Of a DNA stretch of 64,000 bases, positions 1 to 22,500 are shown one piece after another; position 1 is the first letter of the stretch, and each line of letters begins with the position of its first letter. Where the stretch lies: NCBI GenBank assembly GCA_964035795.1, contig OZ038323.1, forward strand, positions 3,739,381 to 3,803,380. Reading direction: 5' to 3'. A program made the position numbers and the translations under genes. The notes beneath the pieces are model-generated. The model saw nothing but the letters and a program-made list of their open reading frames with translations, made no database searches and was not told the DNA's origin. The stretch comes from Pterobdella sp. o SKG-2022. Taxonomy: Eukaryota > Annelida > Clitellata > Hirudinida > Piscicolidae.

Positions 1-117
1 TAAAATTAGTTATTCAAAATAATAAGAATAAAAATAAAGTATAACAAAAGCACTAACATAACTAATGTAAAAAAACTTCTCACCATTACCATAACCAACT
101 CTTGAACTTCCTTGCAG

Positions 118-3100
118 CTCATCCCAATGTCATGGTATCTTCCAGAGAGCTGATGGTCGATAAGGGCACAAGAGCTTTGGTGCATTGTATTGTGAGTGGC
201 AACCCAGTGCCTGATGTCACGTGGATCCGTGCTTCATCTGATGTTAGTGTCTTTAAAATGCGGTCTCATGAGGTGTTCAACCTTTTATTATATATCATTA
301 TATATAATGTACCAATGTTCTTGTGTAGTGTTTTATTTAGTATAATATTTTACAAAATATGAAATTGTATATATAAGGAATCTCATTAAGTATTATAATG
401 CATTTTTAAAATGAAATACAATATTTGATTATTTATGTTATTATTATATATAGTATATCAGTTTATATTGGACTTATGCTATTTGTGTTATTATCCATGT
501 TAATCTTGTCCCATATAATCTTCCTTGCTTTGAACCAAACTATGTTGTAAATACTATGAGTTCTATTTGATGCTTGGCAGGGTTGTTTTATAGATTATAG
601 TTGATTATTAGTTCAAGTAGTCAACTCAAAAAAACTTAGTTTTTCATGATATTTAATTAAAACACAGAGGTTTTCCGTTAAATATCTTATTCTCCAGTTT
701 TGATTATTTGATTGTGTTTTTAAGAAACATTTTGAGTATTTTGCCAAGTATTTCAGAAAACTTCGAAAAACAACAGCCTTCAGATGAATTTTTTTAATAC
801 AGTAGTTGCATATCAATTATATGAAGTTGATAATGTGAGAATATTACATGAAAAACATTGTATTTTGATAACGAATGGTGAAAAAATTGTTTAAGGTTTT
901 CTATATTTCATTTTATTTTAAATAATAATATTTTTCACTGTTTTTTAAATTTATATTTATGTTTTATTTGTTCTAACTAAATTTTGTTTTTGATTGAAAT
1001 TTTTATTATATTATTTCCCGATTATATTGTATTTTGATTCAAATTTATATTTCAATTATATTTCATTTCCAATATATTATATTTCAATTCAACTTTATCT
1101 TCCTTATATCCTGGTTCGAATATTTTTAATTCAAATTTAGTTCAATATATATTCTATTCAAAATTTTTTATAATATTTTATTTAAAATATTTTATATTTT
1201 AATTAAATTATATTTTTATAAAAAACTATGGCTCGCTGAATTTTTTATACTCTAGTTTTGTGTTCTTAAGTACAAAGCATTATATTTCGACTGGCATCTT
1301 AAATGTGCAGTTTCAATACCGCCATAAATTACCAAAGATCTTTTAATGCCTTATTATTATACAAAAATTCATGCATTGGCCCTCAGAAGGTTATCAAACC
1401 TGGCTTCGCTGATGCTTTTATGGGAGAGGATGATGATTATGATTACATGAAGGATTACAACGATGAAGAAGAATCCCATAATACCTATAATGATGACGGC
1501 ACTTATAATTACGAAGATGAAGACGACGAAGATGATGGTGCAAATGGGGGAAAGTCTCAAATAGATTACAACAAGAATAAGTTTCAAATTAATAAGAACT
1601 TTATTGGGGAAAAAAATGATGAATATTCACTAAAAGTTGATTACTTCAGCGGAGCATCAAAATACCAAGTGAGCCAGCTAATCAATCGAAAATCGACTTT
1701 TCCAATAAATTAACTTTTCATAATCATTTCTGAAAAAAAAACATTTAATTCTGAAATTTTCACAGACGATTTCTGTGTTTTTGAATAGAAAGTATTCCAA
1801 AATACCTAACTTTAATTAACAATTATATTTTCATGCTACAAGTCACACGTTTTATATTTTAATTAGTAAGATGTTCTAATTAAATCTCAAAATTTCTGTT
1901 AAATAATATATTTCTGTAAATTTAAAAAGCTATACCTGCAAAAGTTCGCTTTTGGAAACTTCAATTTTTTAAAGCCAATTTGTGAGTGAACAAAAATAAA
2001 CTCAGGTATCAGGAAATGGTTCATTGATGATTAGCAACTTTGACAAGAGGGACTCTGACACTTACATATGCAGAGCTGTCAACAGTGTTGGACGGGGAGA
2101 AGCCAGAGTAAAAATCGATGTTAAAGGTTGGTGGTGTTGTATGGATCTGCTTATTTCAAATTGGAAAGTTATTGAAACCAAAAACAAAAAAAAATTTTAA
2201 AAAGTTTAAAAATTTATTTTTCAATTAATTATTTAATGATAATATAAAGAACTTATTAAATCTAACAGAAAAGTACCTGACTCCACCACCAATCATAAAG
2301 TTTGGACCCACAAACAGAACAATACCCATAAGAGATAGCGTGTGGATGGTGTGTGAGGTGGAAGGGAGGGTGGGTAATAACAGAGATATGTTTGAAATGA
2401 ATGATTATTACACAATAACTTGGCTGAAGAACGACCAGCCTCTACCGATGAACGATCGAAGGTTCAAGTTCCATCCTGAAACTGGCAGTTTGGAAATAAG
2501 AGGTATTTACGTTTGAACTACCCAGTTTTATCGAACCTTATTTTATTTTTCAATAGAATTATAATTAATAATGTAAATTATTTTTACGGCAAGCTTTCTT
2601 CATGTTTTTATTAACCAAGACTAATGTAAAATAAAATGCCACCTTCATAAGCAGTCTGAATCTTACATTTTCAAATAATCTATTGCAACCCCCCAGACTT
2701 GAGAAGGTCAGACACAGGGATATACACATGCTTGGTGCAAGGTGAGACGGGTCAAAGCAGCTGGCAGGCCTACCTCAACGTTGAAAGCATCTCCATGAAT
2801 TCGGTGCTTTTCAGCAAGACTCCAGACAGATCCACCTTTCCTGGACCTCCTTCCAGGCCTGTAGCTTCAGAGGTAAGGGCATCATCTATTTTATTGGGTT
2901 CATGATTAACCGTTTCATTTATTATTTTAGCGAGGGTAAAAGCAGATTTGAAATCTATCTACCAGTTTATCATTAATCTGTCAAATAATAAAATTCAAAA
3001 TACATTTAAAACTGAAATGAGTTTATTATGAATCAATCTGGAACTAACTGTTGTAACGATAACACCCAAATAGATAAAGCATTCCTCGATGCGGTGGTCT

Positions 3101-6100
3101 TGGAAGGCTGATGATAAAGTAGGGGCCTCTACCCTTGAAGGCTTCATTGTGGAGTGGTGTTGTATCGAGTGCTCTAAGAACAAGGTATTTATGCAAATTT
3201 TGTAACTTTATCTTTTTTAGTTAATAGTATTTCAAATATTAAGATATAAAATTATAATTAAATTACTGGAAAAAAATTTCATATTTAAATTAGAATATTC
3301 ACTCAATTTTTCTATTTAAGTATAAATACTTGTTTATAGAGTTAATCTTTAACCAATCACCATTTCAGACGTGGCATAAGAAAACCATCCAACCCAAAGC
3401 TCCTCCCACAATCACATTGAGCCACCTCCAACCAAACTCCACCTACTTCCTTGTCGTGAGGGCCTTAAATTCTCACGGGCTTAGCGCCCCTAGTCCATTG
3501 TCATATCCTTTTCGAACCAGAGGTGAGAACTTCAATGAATTATGACAAAGATGGATTTTTCAAAAGTTTTAATTGAATAAAAAATGTATCAAAATATTGC
3601 CTCTTTTTTGGTGAAGTTAGTTTGTAATGTAATGTAATGCGGTATTTATAAAGCGCTTTTCCTTATAGATCAAAGCGCTTGCTACAAATTTAATGTAGCG
3701 AAAACACACTGTGGAACAGGTGCTAATTGTCGGCCCACACGGGATCGAACCCAGTAACTTTAGATAATTAGTCTTATGCTCAACCATTGAGCTATAGGGG
3801 CCGATGAAAAACAATTAACAAAACATTGATGCATCATGTCTCTGGAAAATTTTTTCATTTTTTTGAACGTCAATACAGTTTTTCAAAATTATAGAAAAAT
3901 TCCTATACCTTTTTCTCAATATAGGCATGAGTTTTATCATAAATAATAATATTTTAAACAAACCTTATTTATAAGAAAATTCAAATGAATCACAGAAAAA
4001 CGAAGATTATCATTTGTGGAGATAAAAAGGCTACTACAGATGAGTCAGTTAGTTAAGCCCATATCGGCGCAGGCTGTCAGTAGTACTGAAGTGAGAGTGG
4101 AGTGGGGCTTTGTGGAAGATTTCAAAGACGTTATTGATGCTTTTGTTGTCAAGTACCACGACTTCAACGGGTATGTGTGCTTTTTTTTGAAGATTATATA
4201 TATTTTAATATTTCATAATTATTCATAGTTTTTTTATTAATTACTTTTCACTTAAAATTATTTTTTTCATACTTTGATTACTTTGAATTATCCTACAATT
4301 ATTTAAAAACTTCACAGGGACAAAATCGTCAGAAGTCGAACAATACATCACCTTACTTACTCTTTCACACTCCAAAACCTTTCCAAGTACACCTGGTATG
4401 AAGTAAACATCCACCCATCCTTCCACGGTCACGAAGGAATGCCATCAACAGCCCGAGTGAGGACCCTGGAAGACTGTTAGTACACATTGGGGCTATTTTT
4501 TGGCCTGGGTGTATAAATTTATAAGTTTACTTTTCTTGTTTTAAGTAGGTTTAATTTTACTCTGAATCCTGTTTTAATTAAAGCTTATTTCGGGTTTAAA
4601 TCAATAATTTAGTGAAAATATAAAAAAATGAATGAAATTTTTTCCAAACAAGTCATGAACACACTCCAACAGATCCTTCAGCCTACCCCCTGAATTTGCA
4701 TGCATCGTGGTTCAAGAATGACTCCATCATCATCCAATGGGATCCCATCGACCCACACTACACCAATGGAAAGCTCTTGGGTTACAGGGTGAGGCTTATG
4801 AAATTTATTTTGAAAATATATTGTGGAAAAAAGTCGATCATTCGTTTTGTGCAAATGGAGAATTTAAACGAATTTTTTACTTAAACTTATGTTAATTCGC
4901 AGGTGCAAACAACGATAAACAACCACAGACCACGATATAATGATTTGGACCCCACAGCTAACTCCATGACCTTCTCTAACGCTAACATGCAGTCTTCTTA
5001 TGTTTTTGCCATCTCTGTCTTCAACAAGGTTTGAGTCTTCAATGAATTTAATGCTTGAGTATAATGAATTGTTTCAGCCATACAAGATTTTTACATTTTT
5101 AAATAAGTTTATACATGAAAGTTTTTTTACATTCAGTTAATTATTCTTAGTATTCCTCAATTATCTCAATCTTCTATGTTTCCTCCACAGGTGGGTGAAG
5201 GGCCAAAAAGTCCTGAGATTGTGGTGGGGCTCGGGAATGTGCACTCCAAAAGTAAATCTGCCTTGTCTGGAAGTCAAAAATCAGTGGTGAATGAGAGTTG
5301 GTTCGTTGCTCTGGTGGTTGTGTTGGGGTCAATCTTTTGGTTGCTGGTGTGTGTTTTGTGCATCTGCATGTACCGAAGGCATCGGAAGAGAAGCAAGAAA
5401 GAAGCTGGTGAGAAACTAACATATTGAATGTTTTATAAAGTTTCAACTATAAAAATTGTATCCACATCAATTTATGTTTAATTTTTTTCAGGATCAGCTG
5501 AACATTGCCAGGGAAATGCAAAGTTAGCGTTACCTTAGTTAAAAATATTTGTGAAATACTCCATCCCGCAGCTCCGATCTAAAACGAATCTTAACTAATA
5601 ACAGATCGAGTAAAGCAGCTGCTCAACTTAGCAGCCAGTTTCCATTGCTGTCCAATCACGCCATCCATAAGATCAAGAGTCCTTGTTGTTATGACAACCA
5701 ATCACCCAGCGACAACGATAGCTGCTTGCAGCAACAACAGCTGAGAAGCAACGATCCTCAAGCCACCCACACTTATCAAACATGTGAGCTTACAATGATT
5801 TTTAATAAACTGTACTGAGATGTTTATAAAAAAAATGTTACTTCAACACATTATAAAGATATAACCAAACGAAATTGTTTTTAGTTATATAATATTGTTT
5901 TCAAGATAATATTTCAAACTTATAATAATTAATACACAAAATGGGATGCAGCAATAATAAATCTCCACCTACAGTGGACGGGCACCAATTAAACGACTTC
6001 AACCACACTTGGGCCGCCCCTCACAACGATGTGTCAGCTGTTATTGCTAATCGTAACCATAGCGACTTTGTTACCGTCGGTAATCCGCAGTTGCTTCAGC

Positions 6101-7625
6101 AGTATAACAAGGCACCCAACAACCACCAGCTGGACAGCAACAAGCCTTTGGACATTCCTAACATAGCTGCTTACATGATACGGGAAGCCCCATCAAACAA
6201 TTTTCAAGAAGCTTCTTCACTCAACAACAACAACAAATTCGCCAACAACAGCTTCAACAACAACAATTACAACCATCCTTTAAGCAATCATGCTTCCAAT
6301 CCAAACTACAACCTTCAGAACAACAATAACTACGAGTACAACAATAACAACAACAACAACAACAACAACAATCATTATAATAACAGCAACAGCAGCTATG
6401 ATAAAAATAGCCACCGCTGCGGACCTGGCAGCAGTATCGGCCATCAAAGCAACCACAGCAGTTGTTATAGCAACAATAGCAACAACGAACAACAACACAG
6501 CAGAAAGTACTCTAGTCCTATCGTTATAAATGGTGTTCCATTCAATGGTAACAGTTCTACACAGAGGTAATTTTATTGAAAGTTATAATGAAAATATAAC
6601 AATAATAAATATATTTTAAAAAATAACATAAATTGCTGTTACAAGTGTTGTTATTATTTCCAATGTTACTTTGCTTGTTATTTCAAGTGATATTATTTAA
6701 AAATAGGTACAAAACCGACGCTGAAAACTATAGCGATTCTTCTCACATCCAAAAGTTCAACTACAACAGCAACAATAACAGCAACTACAACAGTAACAAC
6801 AGCAACAACAACAGTAGCAACAACACACAAAACAATAGCTACTACAACAACGATAATTACGACCTAATCAATGATAGCAACTACAATAACATAGACAAAA
6901 TCAACATATCTCAACCTCGAGCATTCTACTCTGAAACTGATGATGATGATGGTGAGGTCATATATAAAGTCATCAATAGTTACAAATTGCTATTATTATT
7001 ACTATGAAAATGATGATGATGATTATATATTAGTATTATATAGACAGCTATGTTTTAACGGTTTAGTAATTTTATTATAAAATCATACGTGATTCTCTTA
7101 ATCATTGCCATGGTGTTTTAATCCTTAGCTACATCTTTTTTAATAGTAAGCGTGTCCTATGCATTAACTACTGTATTATTGTAATGATACATCAGCTAAT
7201 ATTAAAAACTCATTAAACATTAATTAACTGAATATGTTAACTTCACAGAAAATTCACCAATACGTATCGATGAATCTAATCTGCCTGACAACCAATATGG
7301 TATGTTTTATTATAATCAATATTGATATTATTATTGTCAATCCCAGTTACTGGGACATGTACAGCATTATAATCTTCTGATTTATTGTTATTAAGTTGGT
7401 ATCTATTAGTATTATATAAATTAATATTTATTGTTAATAAATTAATTATAAATAACATCAATGAAAAGACTCATTTCTGTTATTAGTATTTAAAAATATA
7501 CTAATTTGTATTATTAGTATTCAAATTATTAGTTATAATTAGAAAAAAAATGTGCTTTTGCAGGCAAGCCTTTGAAGTATCTCAAGCCGCAAATAGGCCT
7601 ACAAGAGCGTAACATCAACCATTGA
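118..7625 (+). CDS. robo: Roundabout (Robo)-like axon guidance receptor, 5' part missing
   Basis: Single-pass receptor for Slit. It begins before the window, so Ig1-Ig3 are absent. Eighteen exons with matching phases: 118-242, 1387-1668, 2006-2126, 2269-2502, 2697-2872, 3074-3184, 3369-3522, 3996-4170, 4318-4475, 4673-4788, 4903-5028, 5191-5407, 5492-5522, 5605-5783, 5975-6566, 6707-6951, 7249-7299, 7564-7625 (about 1,050 residues). Order seen: Ig4 (118-2126), Ig5 (2269-2872, linker PPPIIKFGPTNRT), three FN3 domains (2830-5250; the second has VKPISAQAVSSTEVRVEW), a membrane segment (WFVALVVVLGSIFWLLVCVL) followed by basic RRHRKRSKK, then a tail of about 370 residues rich in Asn. Ig4 carries a large acidic insertion. 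I saw no clear proline-rich or conserved-tyrosine cytoplasmic motif. Other Ig/FN3 receptors are possible, but the Ig5-to-FN3 linkers and FN3-2 are characteristic of Robo. Confidence 0.88.
3622..3804 (-). mobile_element. tRNA-derived SINE, copy 1 (Robo intron)
   Basis: On the minus strand the head resembles a tRNA, with an A-box-like TAGCTCAATGGTTGAGCAT and the B-box GGGTTCGATCCC. A unique body and a tail containing AAGCGCTTTATAAATACC follow, ending in short ATTAC repeats. A near-identical copy lies at 59571-59742 in the same orientation. It is inserted antisense in a Robo intron. The mutated acceptor arm and the attached tail argue against a functional tRNA. Confidence 0.85.
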
Positions 7626-9470
7626 GGTTAAAAATAGCAATATTTGTTTTATTATGTTAAATTTTTTTTTTGTTATTTTTTTTTTTCATCATTAGAATAT
7701 GAAAACTTAATTAAATCCAATTAAATGAACTACTTAGTTTTCATTTGTAATATATACTTGATCTTTTACATAGTTATATCTCATTTGGTATTAATAATAT
7801 GATAAGTCTCTATAATATTTCTTTATTAATATTGCCCCTTGTGATTTAATTAAATCTCTATTAATATCACTTACAGAAACTTTCCAACTTGACATAATCA
7901 ACCACATCTTCCACATATAATCACTTTGTTGACATTTGAACACTGTTCTTCTCAATTCTTACCGTTGTGTTCTTCATGTATTCACAAGATTCTAAACACC
8001 ATTATTACTATAAGTAGTAAATTATTAGTCTTGGGTATTGTTTAACTATTATCTGTTGTCGATTCATATATATTTGTCTTATTGTCGATTTTAATTATTT
8101 ATAGATTTAAGTTTTATATTTTATTTAAATTATTTTTTATTTTATTATTAGATATATTACCACCAGTTATACCTCCAACACCCCATAATATACAGACAAT
8201 CATATTCGGCCTCAGTCACTCCATCCATTTATTTAGTATTAGAGTCTTAGTCAATATTTTAACCACGCCATCTTTTTTTTGTACACGGTCTTATGGTTTG
8301 TAGTGGTGATTTTTGCTACAACTGTATTAAAACTATTTGTATTGCTCTACACGCCTATATAACAGTTTGTAGTTACTAACTTTCGAATGCGACTTAGAGT
8401 GGTATGTTATTATTATAGAGTGTTTTATTCGAAGTTCGAATCGATTATCAGATTATATTTTTATAAGCAGCATCAAAAAACTAACCAAAAACACCAATGT
8501 GGATAATACTATATATTTTTGAATGGTTTCAAATGAAAACTTTTTTACTTTTTAACTATGATTTTCATGAACACAGTTGTTAAAGTTTTTTTTTGCCTTA
8601 CCATGACTAGATATTTGCAGCGCTATAGAGGTGCTTTTACAAGTCAAATCAAATAACTTTTCCTAAAACACTTTTTATTTTGAAGCAAAGTAGCTATTTT
8701 TGAAAATTTTCACTTAATATAGACTTTATTTATCAATAAACTTGTTTTTATTTGTAAAAAGTATTAGTTTCTATAGAAAAACAATTTTTTGCATATACTT
8801 TTGGTCATTTCATCGAATACTGAAATAAATAATTCTGAAAAATTTTCCTCTTAACAAAACATCCAATCTCCATGGATACTTGATGTTCAAATTGGCAAAA
8901 TAAATTAAACAAAAACATAACAAACAAATAATATCTAGATGGTTCGTGTTAAGTTTAACAAAAAATTTGAACATAAAGACTCAATGAACAAAAAATCTTC
9001 AACATCTATGCCCTAGCATGAATCAAGTGAAGATATGATTTTCAAAGGTTTAAATGATTTGATAAAATTTATGATGGAATAATTGAATAATTAATCATAT
9101 CCTTTTCATAGTGCCATTTTCTTGAAGCAATTAAATATGAAGTAATTTAAATCTGGTTATTGTATTTATGAAAAAAGAAATTGTTTATAATTGATCAAAA
9201 ATTCAAAAAACTTAATCTCATTGCTTGAGTATCAGATTCAAAAAAGATAACTAACTGATTAAAATTTACAAGGTGTTTAAGGTGAAGATCTTTTATCAGA
9301 ATTTCAAAAGACTGACAGTGATGGAAATACATTACTAACTCTCATTTTATCGCCCAACAACACTCCATTCATCCATGACTCAAGCCACACTGATATCAAA
9401 TGGCTTCTCAACAACAAAAACTAAAAATAACACTCTTAATGGTACCTAATGGAAAATCAACACCCCAGCA
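7626..9470. other. Intergenic gap between Robo and KCTD9-like gene
   Basis: The two flanking genes converge here. The sequence is AT-rich with many T and A runs. I found no exon with domain similarity, no RNA gene and no clear repeat. UTRs of both genes presumably lie here. Confidence 0.6.
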
Positions 9471-12721
<3,251 letters not shown>

Positions 12722-12890
12722 CTTTAAATTGATTCAATAAGAATTGAAACTAATGATTTATAAACCTTAGCTTTTCACACATTTCTATGTTTAAAAACCC
12801 ATTTTCTCTTAGTTCACTTTTAAATTTTACCTAAACGATTCACATAATTGAAGAGTTTAATTGAAAAAATTTTACTGAAGAAAATCAAGA

Positions 12891-19230
<6,340 letters not shown>

Positions 19231-19578
19231 AGTTTGAAAAACGAATGTTGATATTATTCTTCTAATTGTAACTGAAGTGAAAAATTTACAATTCCAATAA
19301 AATTCTATAAATAAACGTCTGTTTCAATGATTTCTTCTACAAATCAACATGAAACAAATTTAAAATCTCGTGCGATTGAGATTTAATATAAAGGTTTAAA
19401 AGTATGTTTGAAAAAATATTCATACACGGAATTTTGAATTATTTCAATAAATAATGGAAAAACAAAAAACTTATTTAATGTGAATTTGTAATATTTTATT
19501 TAGTCATTTGTTTTGTTTATAGTCGCACCAGGGTGCTTGCTCAAGTTTTAAATTTTGTCAACATAAAGCTATTTTAAC
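19231..19578. promoter_or_regulatory. Putative bidirectional promoter NSUN2 / CEP120
   Basis: This 348-bp gap separates the NSUN2 start codon (minus strand) from the CEP120 start codon (plus strand). Both transcripts must start within it or read through it. I see no recognisable TATA box or CpG-dense stretch; the role is inferred from head-to-head geometry only. Confidence 0.5.
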
Positions 19579-22500
19579 ATGGTTGAACGTTCTAATAAAT
19601 ATTTAGTAGTAGTTTGTCTTTTGAAAGGTTAGTTTTATTTTGTATTAAATTTTTTTTCAACAGCAAATACATGTTAGAACATGTTAAACAAAAATTTAAA
19701 CAAGTTACAATTAAAGAAATAGTTTAAATGAAAATAAAATCTCAAAAATTTTTTACTGAAAACATTTTTAGACTAATTTCCATTTCAGGTAAAAAATTTC
19801 CACAAAAGTCTTCTCACAATTTGATATGTGAGGCAAGGTTTGCAGGAGAAGCTCTGGGAACAGATGAAGTGCCATTAGACTCACAACCAGACATTAGTCA
19901 AGAACTTGCTTGGGAAGTTGACAAGTCAGTCTCAATTTTTAAAATAATTCAATAATGCTCATCAATGTAGTTCTTAGTTATTTCTATATTGATATTCGTA
20001 AATGCGTGAATGGTTTAAACGAGTCGCGGAAAAAACTTGAAATTTATCTTTAATATTTGAAAACTTTAAAAGTAATGAGTAAAAGTGAACAATCATATAA
20101 ACAATATACAAATGATACATTGGTGAAAATGAAAATTGGGATGAAAAAAAAATAACTGCACTTAAGAGAAAGAGGAAGAAGAACGGAAAAAGGAAAGAAT
20201 GCTGGTAGCATTGCCGTGGACAATTGCAAGGGAAATCTTCTGGCGCAACCATACTGCCTCCAAAGCGTCCCCTGACGCCTCGATAACTTTTCTACCTAAC
20301 TCCTCAACAAAGCTGCTGGTTGAAGGTCCGCAGCAGCCCGTTGTCTCGAATGCAACGGGTTGAAAATGGAAGTTGCCCACCAAGCCCTCATATTTGCAGC
20401 TTTTTAATATTTACGCAGATTTTGCGCTAGATCGACTCGATAAAGCTGGCGATAATGTGGGACTTAGAAAAAGCGTCGACGACTGTTGCGTCTCAGGCCA
20501 AGCATTTTCCATGCTTCCAAGGGAAGGTCGTTATGCCATCAGGACGACGTCCGTCCCCCCTGTCGAGCTCTGATAGTTCGAAGATGCTTGGCAAGCTTAT
20601 CTTACCCAGGCACCTTTTAATGTTGGAGTTGATCTCGGCGTGTCTGGGGACTCTGCCTTCATTCAGTCGACACGAAAGAACATCCTTACACCATTTTTGC
20701 AAAGGCATGTTGGTGCGCCAGAAATATTAGCCCCTACTCGAAGCGCAACCGCCACCCGAAGCTCTTCTGCACCTAAAAAGTGTGTCGACTTGGCAGCAAG
20801 AAGACGACAACGGTCCCACTGGTCTGCGTCTACCAGCAAATCGTTGAGAACGACCTCACACAAAAGATCATCCCATTTCCGTTGGCTTCCCAAAAGATCT
20901 AATGGCGCCACACTGCATTGTTTCTGCCATGATTTCCTAGCTGAAATGACGTCACGATCACCCCCCTGAAGCTCATCAGACGCGAGAGCGTCGGGAACAG
21001 ATGAAAAAAGGAGCCAAACGAGACTTGAGGATGCATATGAGGAAGAGAAGAAGCAATGATAGGGCTCTCGCTGACCTAAAACCTAGACCACCAAAACAAT
21101 TTGGAAGAGATACTTGCTTCCATCTCTTGTCGGACAAAGAGATATTGGAAATGGATGAGAGAGCAGCACAAATGATATAGTCAAACTCCAATAATATCAT
21201 GAGCTCAACAAAAGTAGAACACGTTCGAAGGGTATAAACCAATTTGGGAATAGAGAAACAGTTCCTCAGCAAAGTGAAAGCATGATGGGGGTCAACTTCT
21301 AGCTTGAAGCAAAGCCGACGGATGTCTCCTAATTTTGAGTCAAGAATGGGAATGATATCTATACCATTATTTTAAAGATAGAAAGATATATTCAAAGATA
21401 TAGTACTCTTCATAAAATAACTGCAGACGAGCTTTGCATCAACATAAGCTTCAAAGATCAGCATTAAAGCTACAGTTCTACAGTCAGACTGCACACACCA
21501 AGGACTTCCTGGGTTATATTATGCTGGATGTCAGATCTTGTGGTAGTTTTCTCAAACAAGTATGTTTATTTCACCTATGAATTTTTAATTTAGTCATAAA
21601 TTTTACTTGATATTCTAGATATTTAAGTGAGAATTAATTTTATTTAGAACACCAAATGGTACTCTTTACTGGGCTCCAAATGTGCCAAGACAGTTCCAGA
21701 AGTGCAAATCAGTACATATGTAGATCACCCACAACAACAGCAACCTCCATTATCGCCTCAAACCTCGTCAATACCTCAACAAGCAATCCCAAAACTGATG
21801 CAGCCTCATAAAACACACCAGACACCTTTGAAAGCCATATTAAATGTAGCTACAGGATGTTACCACATTGGATCAGAAGTTAACACTGCCGCTAGCAAGA
21901 ATAGAAAAAACACAAAACTAAATAAACTTTTTCCAGCTTCAGATGATAAAGATACACATCAGTTTTTGTTTTCCATTGTGGTGGCTATGGCTGCTAATTT
22001 AGGACAGGTTGTAATATATTAGAAATTGGTTTTCAGATTATGTTATTTTTAATTAATAGCTCACTTCATAGTAAATAGAATGTAGAATAATACCCATAAT
22101 TGCTATTTTCATATACCTCATTTCATCTTAACATTTCTAAACATCATTTGAAGCTGGTTCCAACAAACTCATTGTTAAATGAAAGTTATTTCTTCTATTA
22201 CAACCTCCTTGATTCAGATATTACCACACAGGTCTCACTTATATTATTAACAATAAAGTTAAATCGTATTACTAATTATCTATGGAATATTAATTTTTAG
22301 TAATACCATACATATAATCAAAAAATAAAGCTATAATTTTCAGTAAATCATAGCTTTATTTTTTGATTATATGTATGATATTTCTGAAAATTGATGTTCT
22401 GTAAATAATTACGATATAAAACATACATAACGTGTCTCTGAAAAGTATTACCAATGATCAACTGATATTAAATTTTAATTTTTATTAATCTTGAATTCTC

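Noticed and set aside
3725..3804. Functional tRNA gene on the minus strand
   Set aside because: A- and B-boxes are present, but the acceptor arm does not pair well, the sequence continues into a SINE body, and the same unit recurs at 59571-59742.
6280..6498. Minus-strand hydrophobic ORF opposite the Asn-rich Robo exon
   Set aside because: It is the complement of (AAC)n/(AAT)n coding repeats, with Val/Ile-rich text as an artefact.
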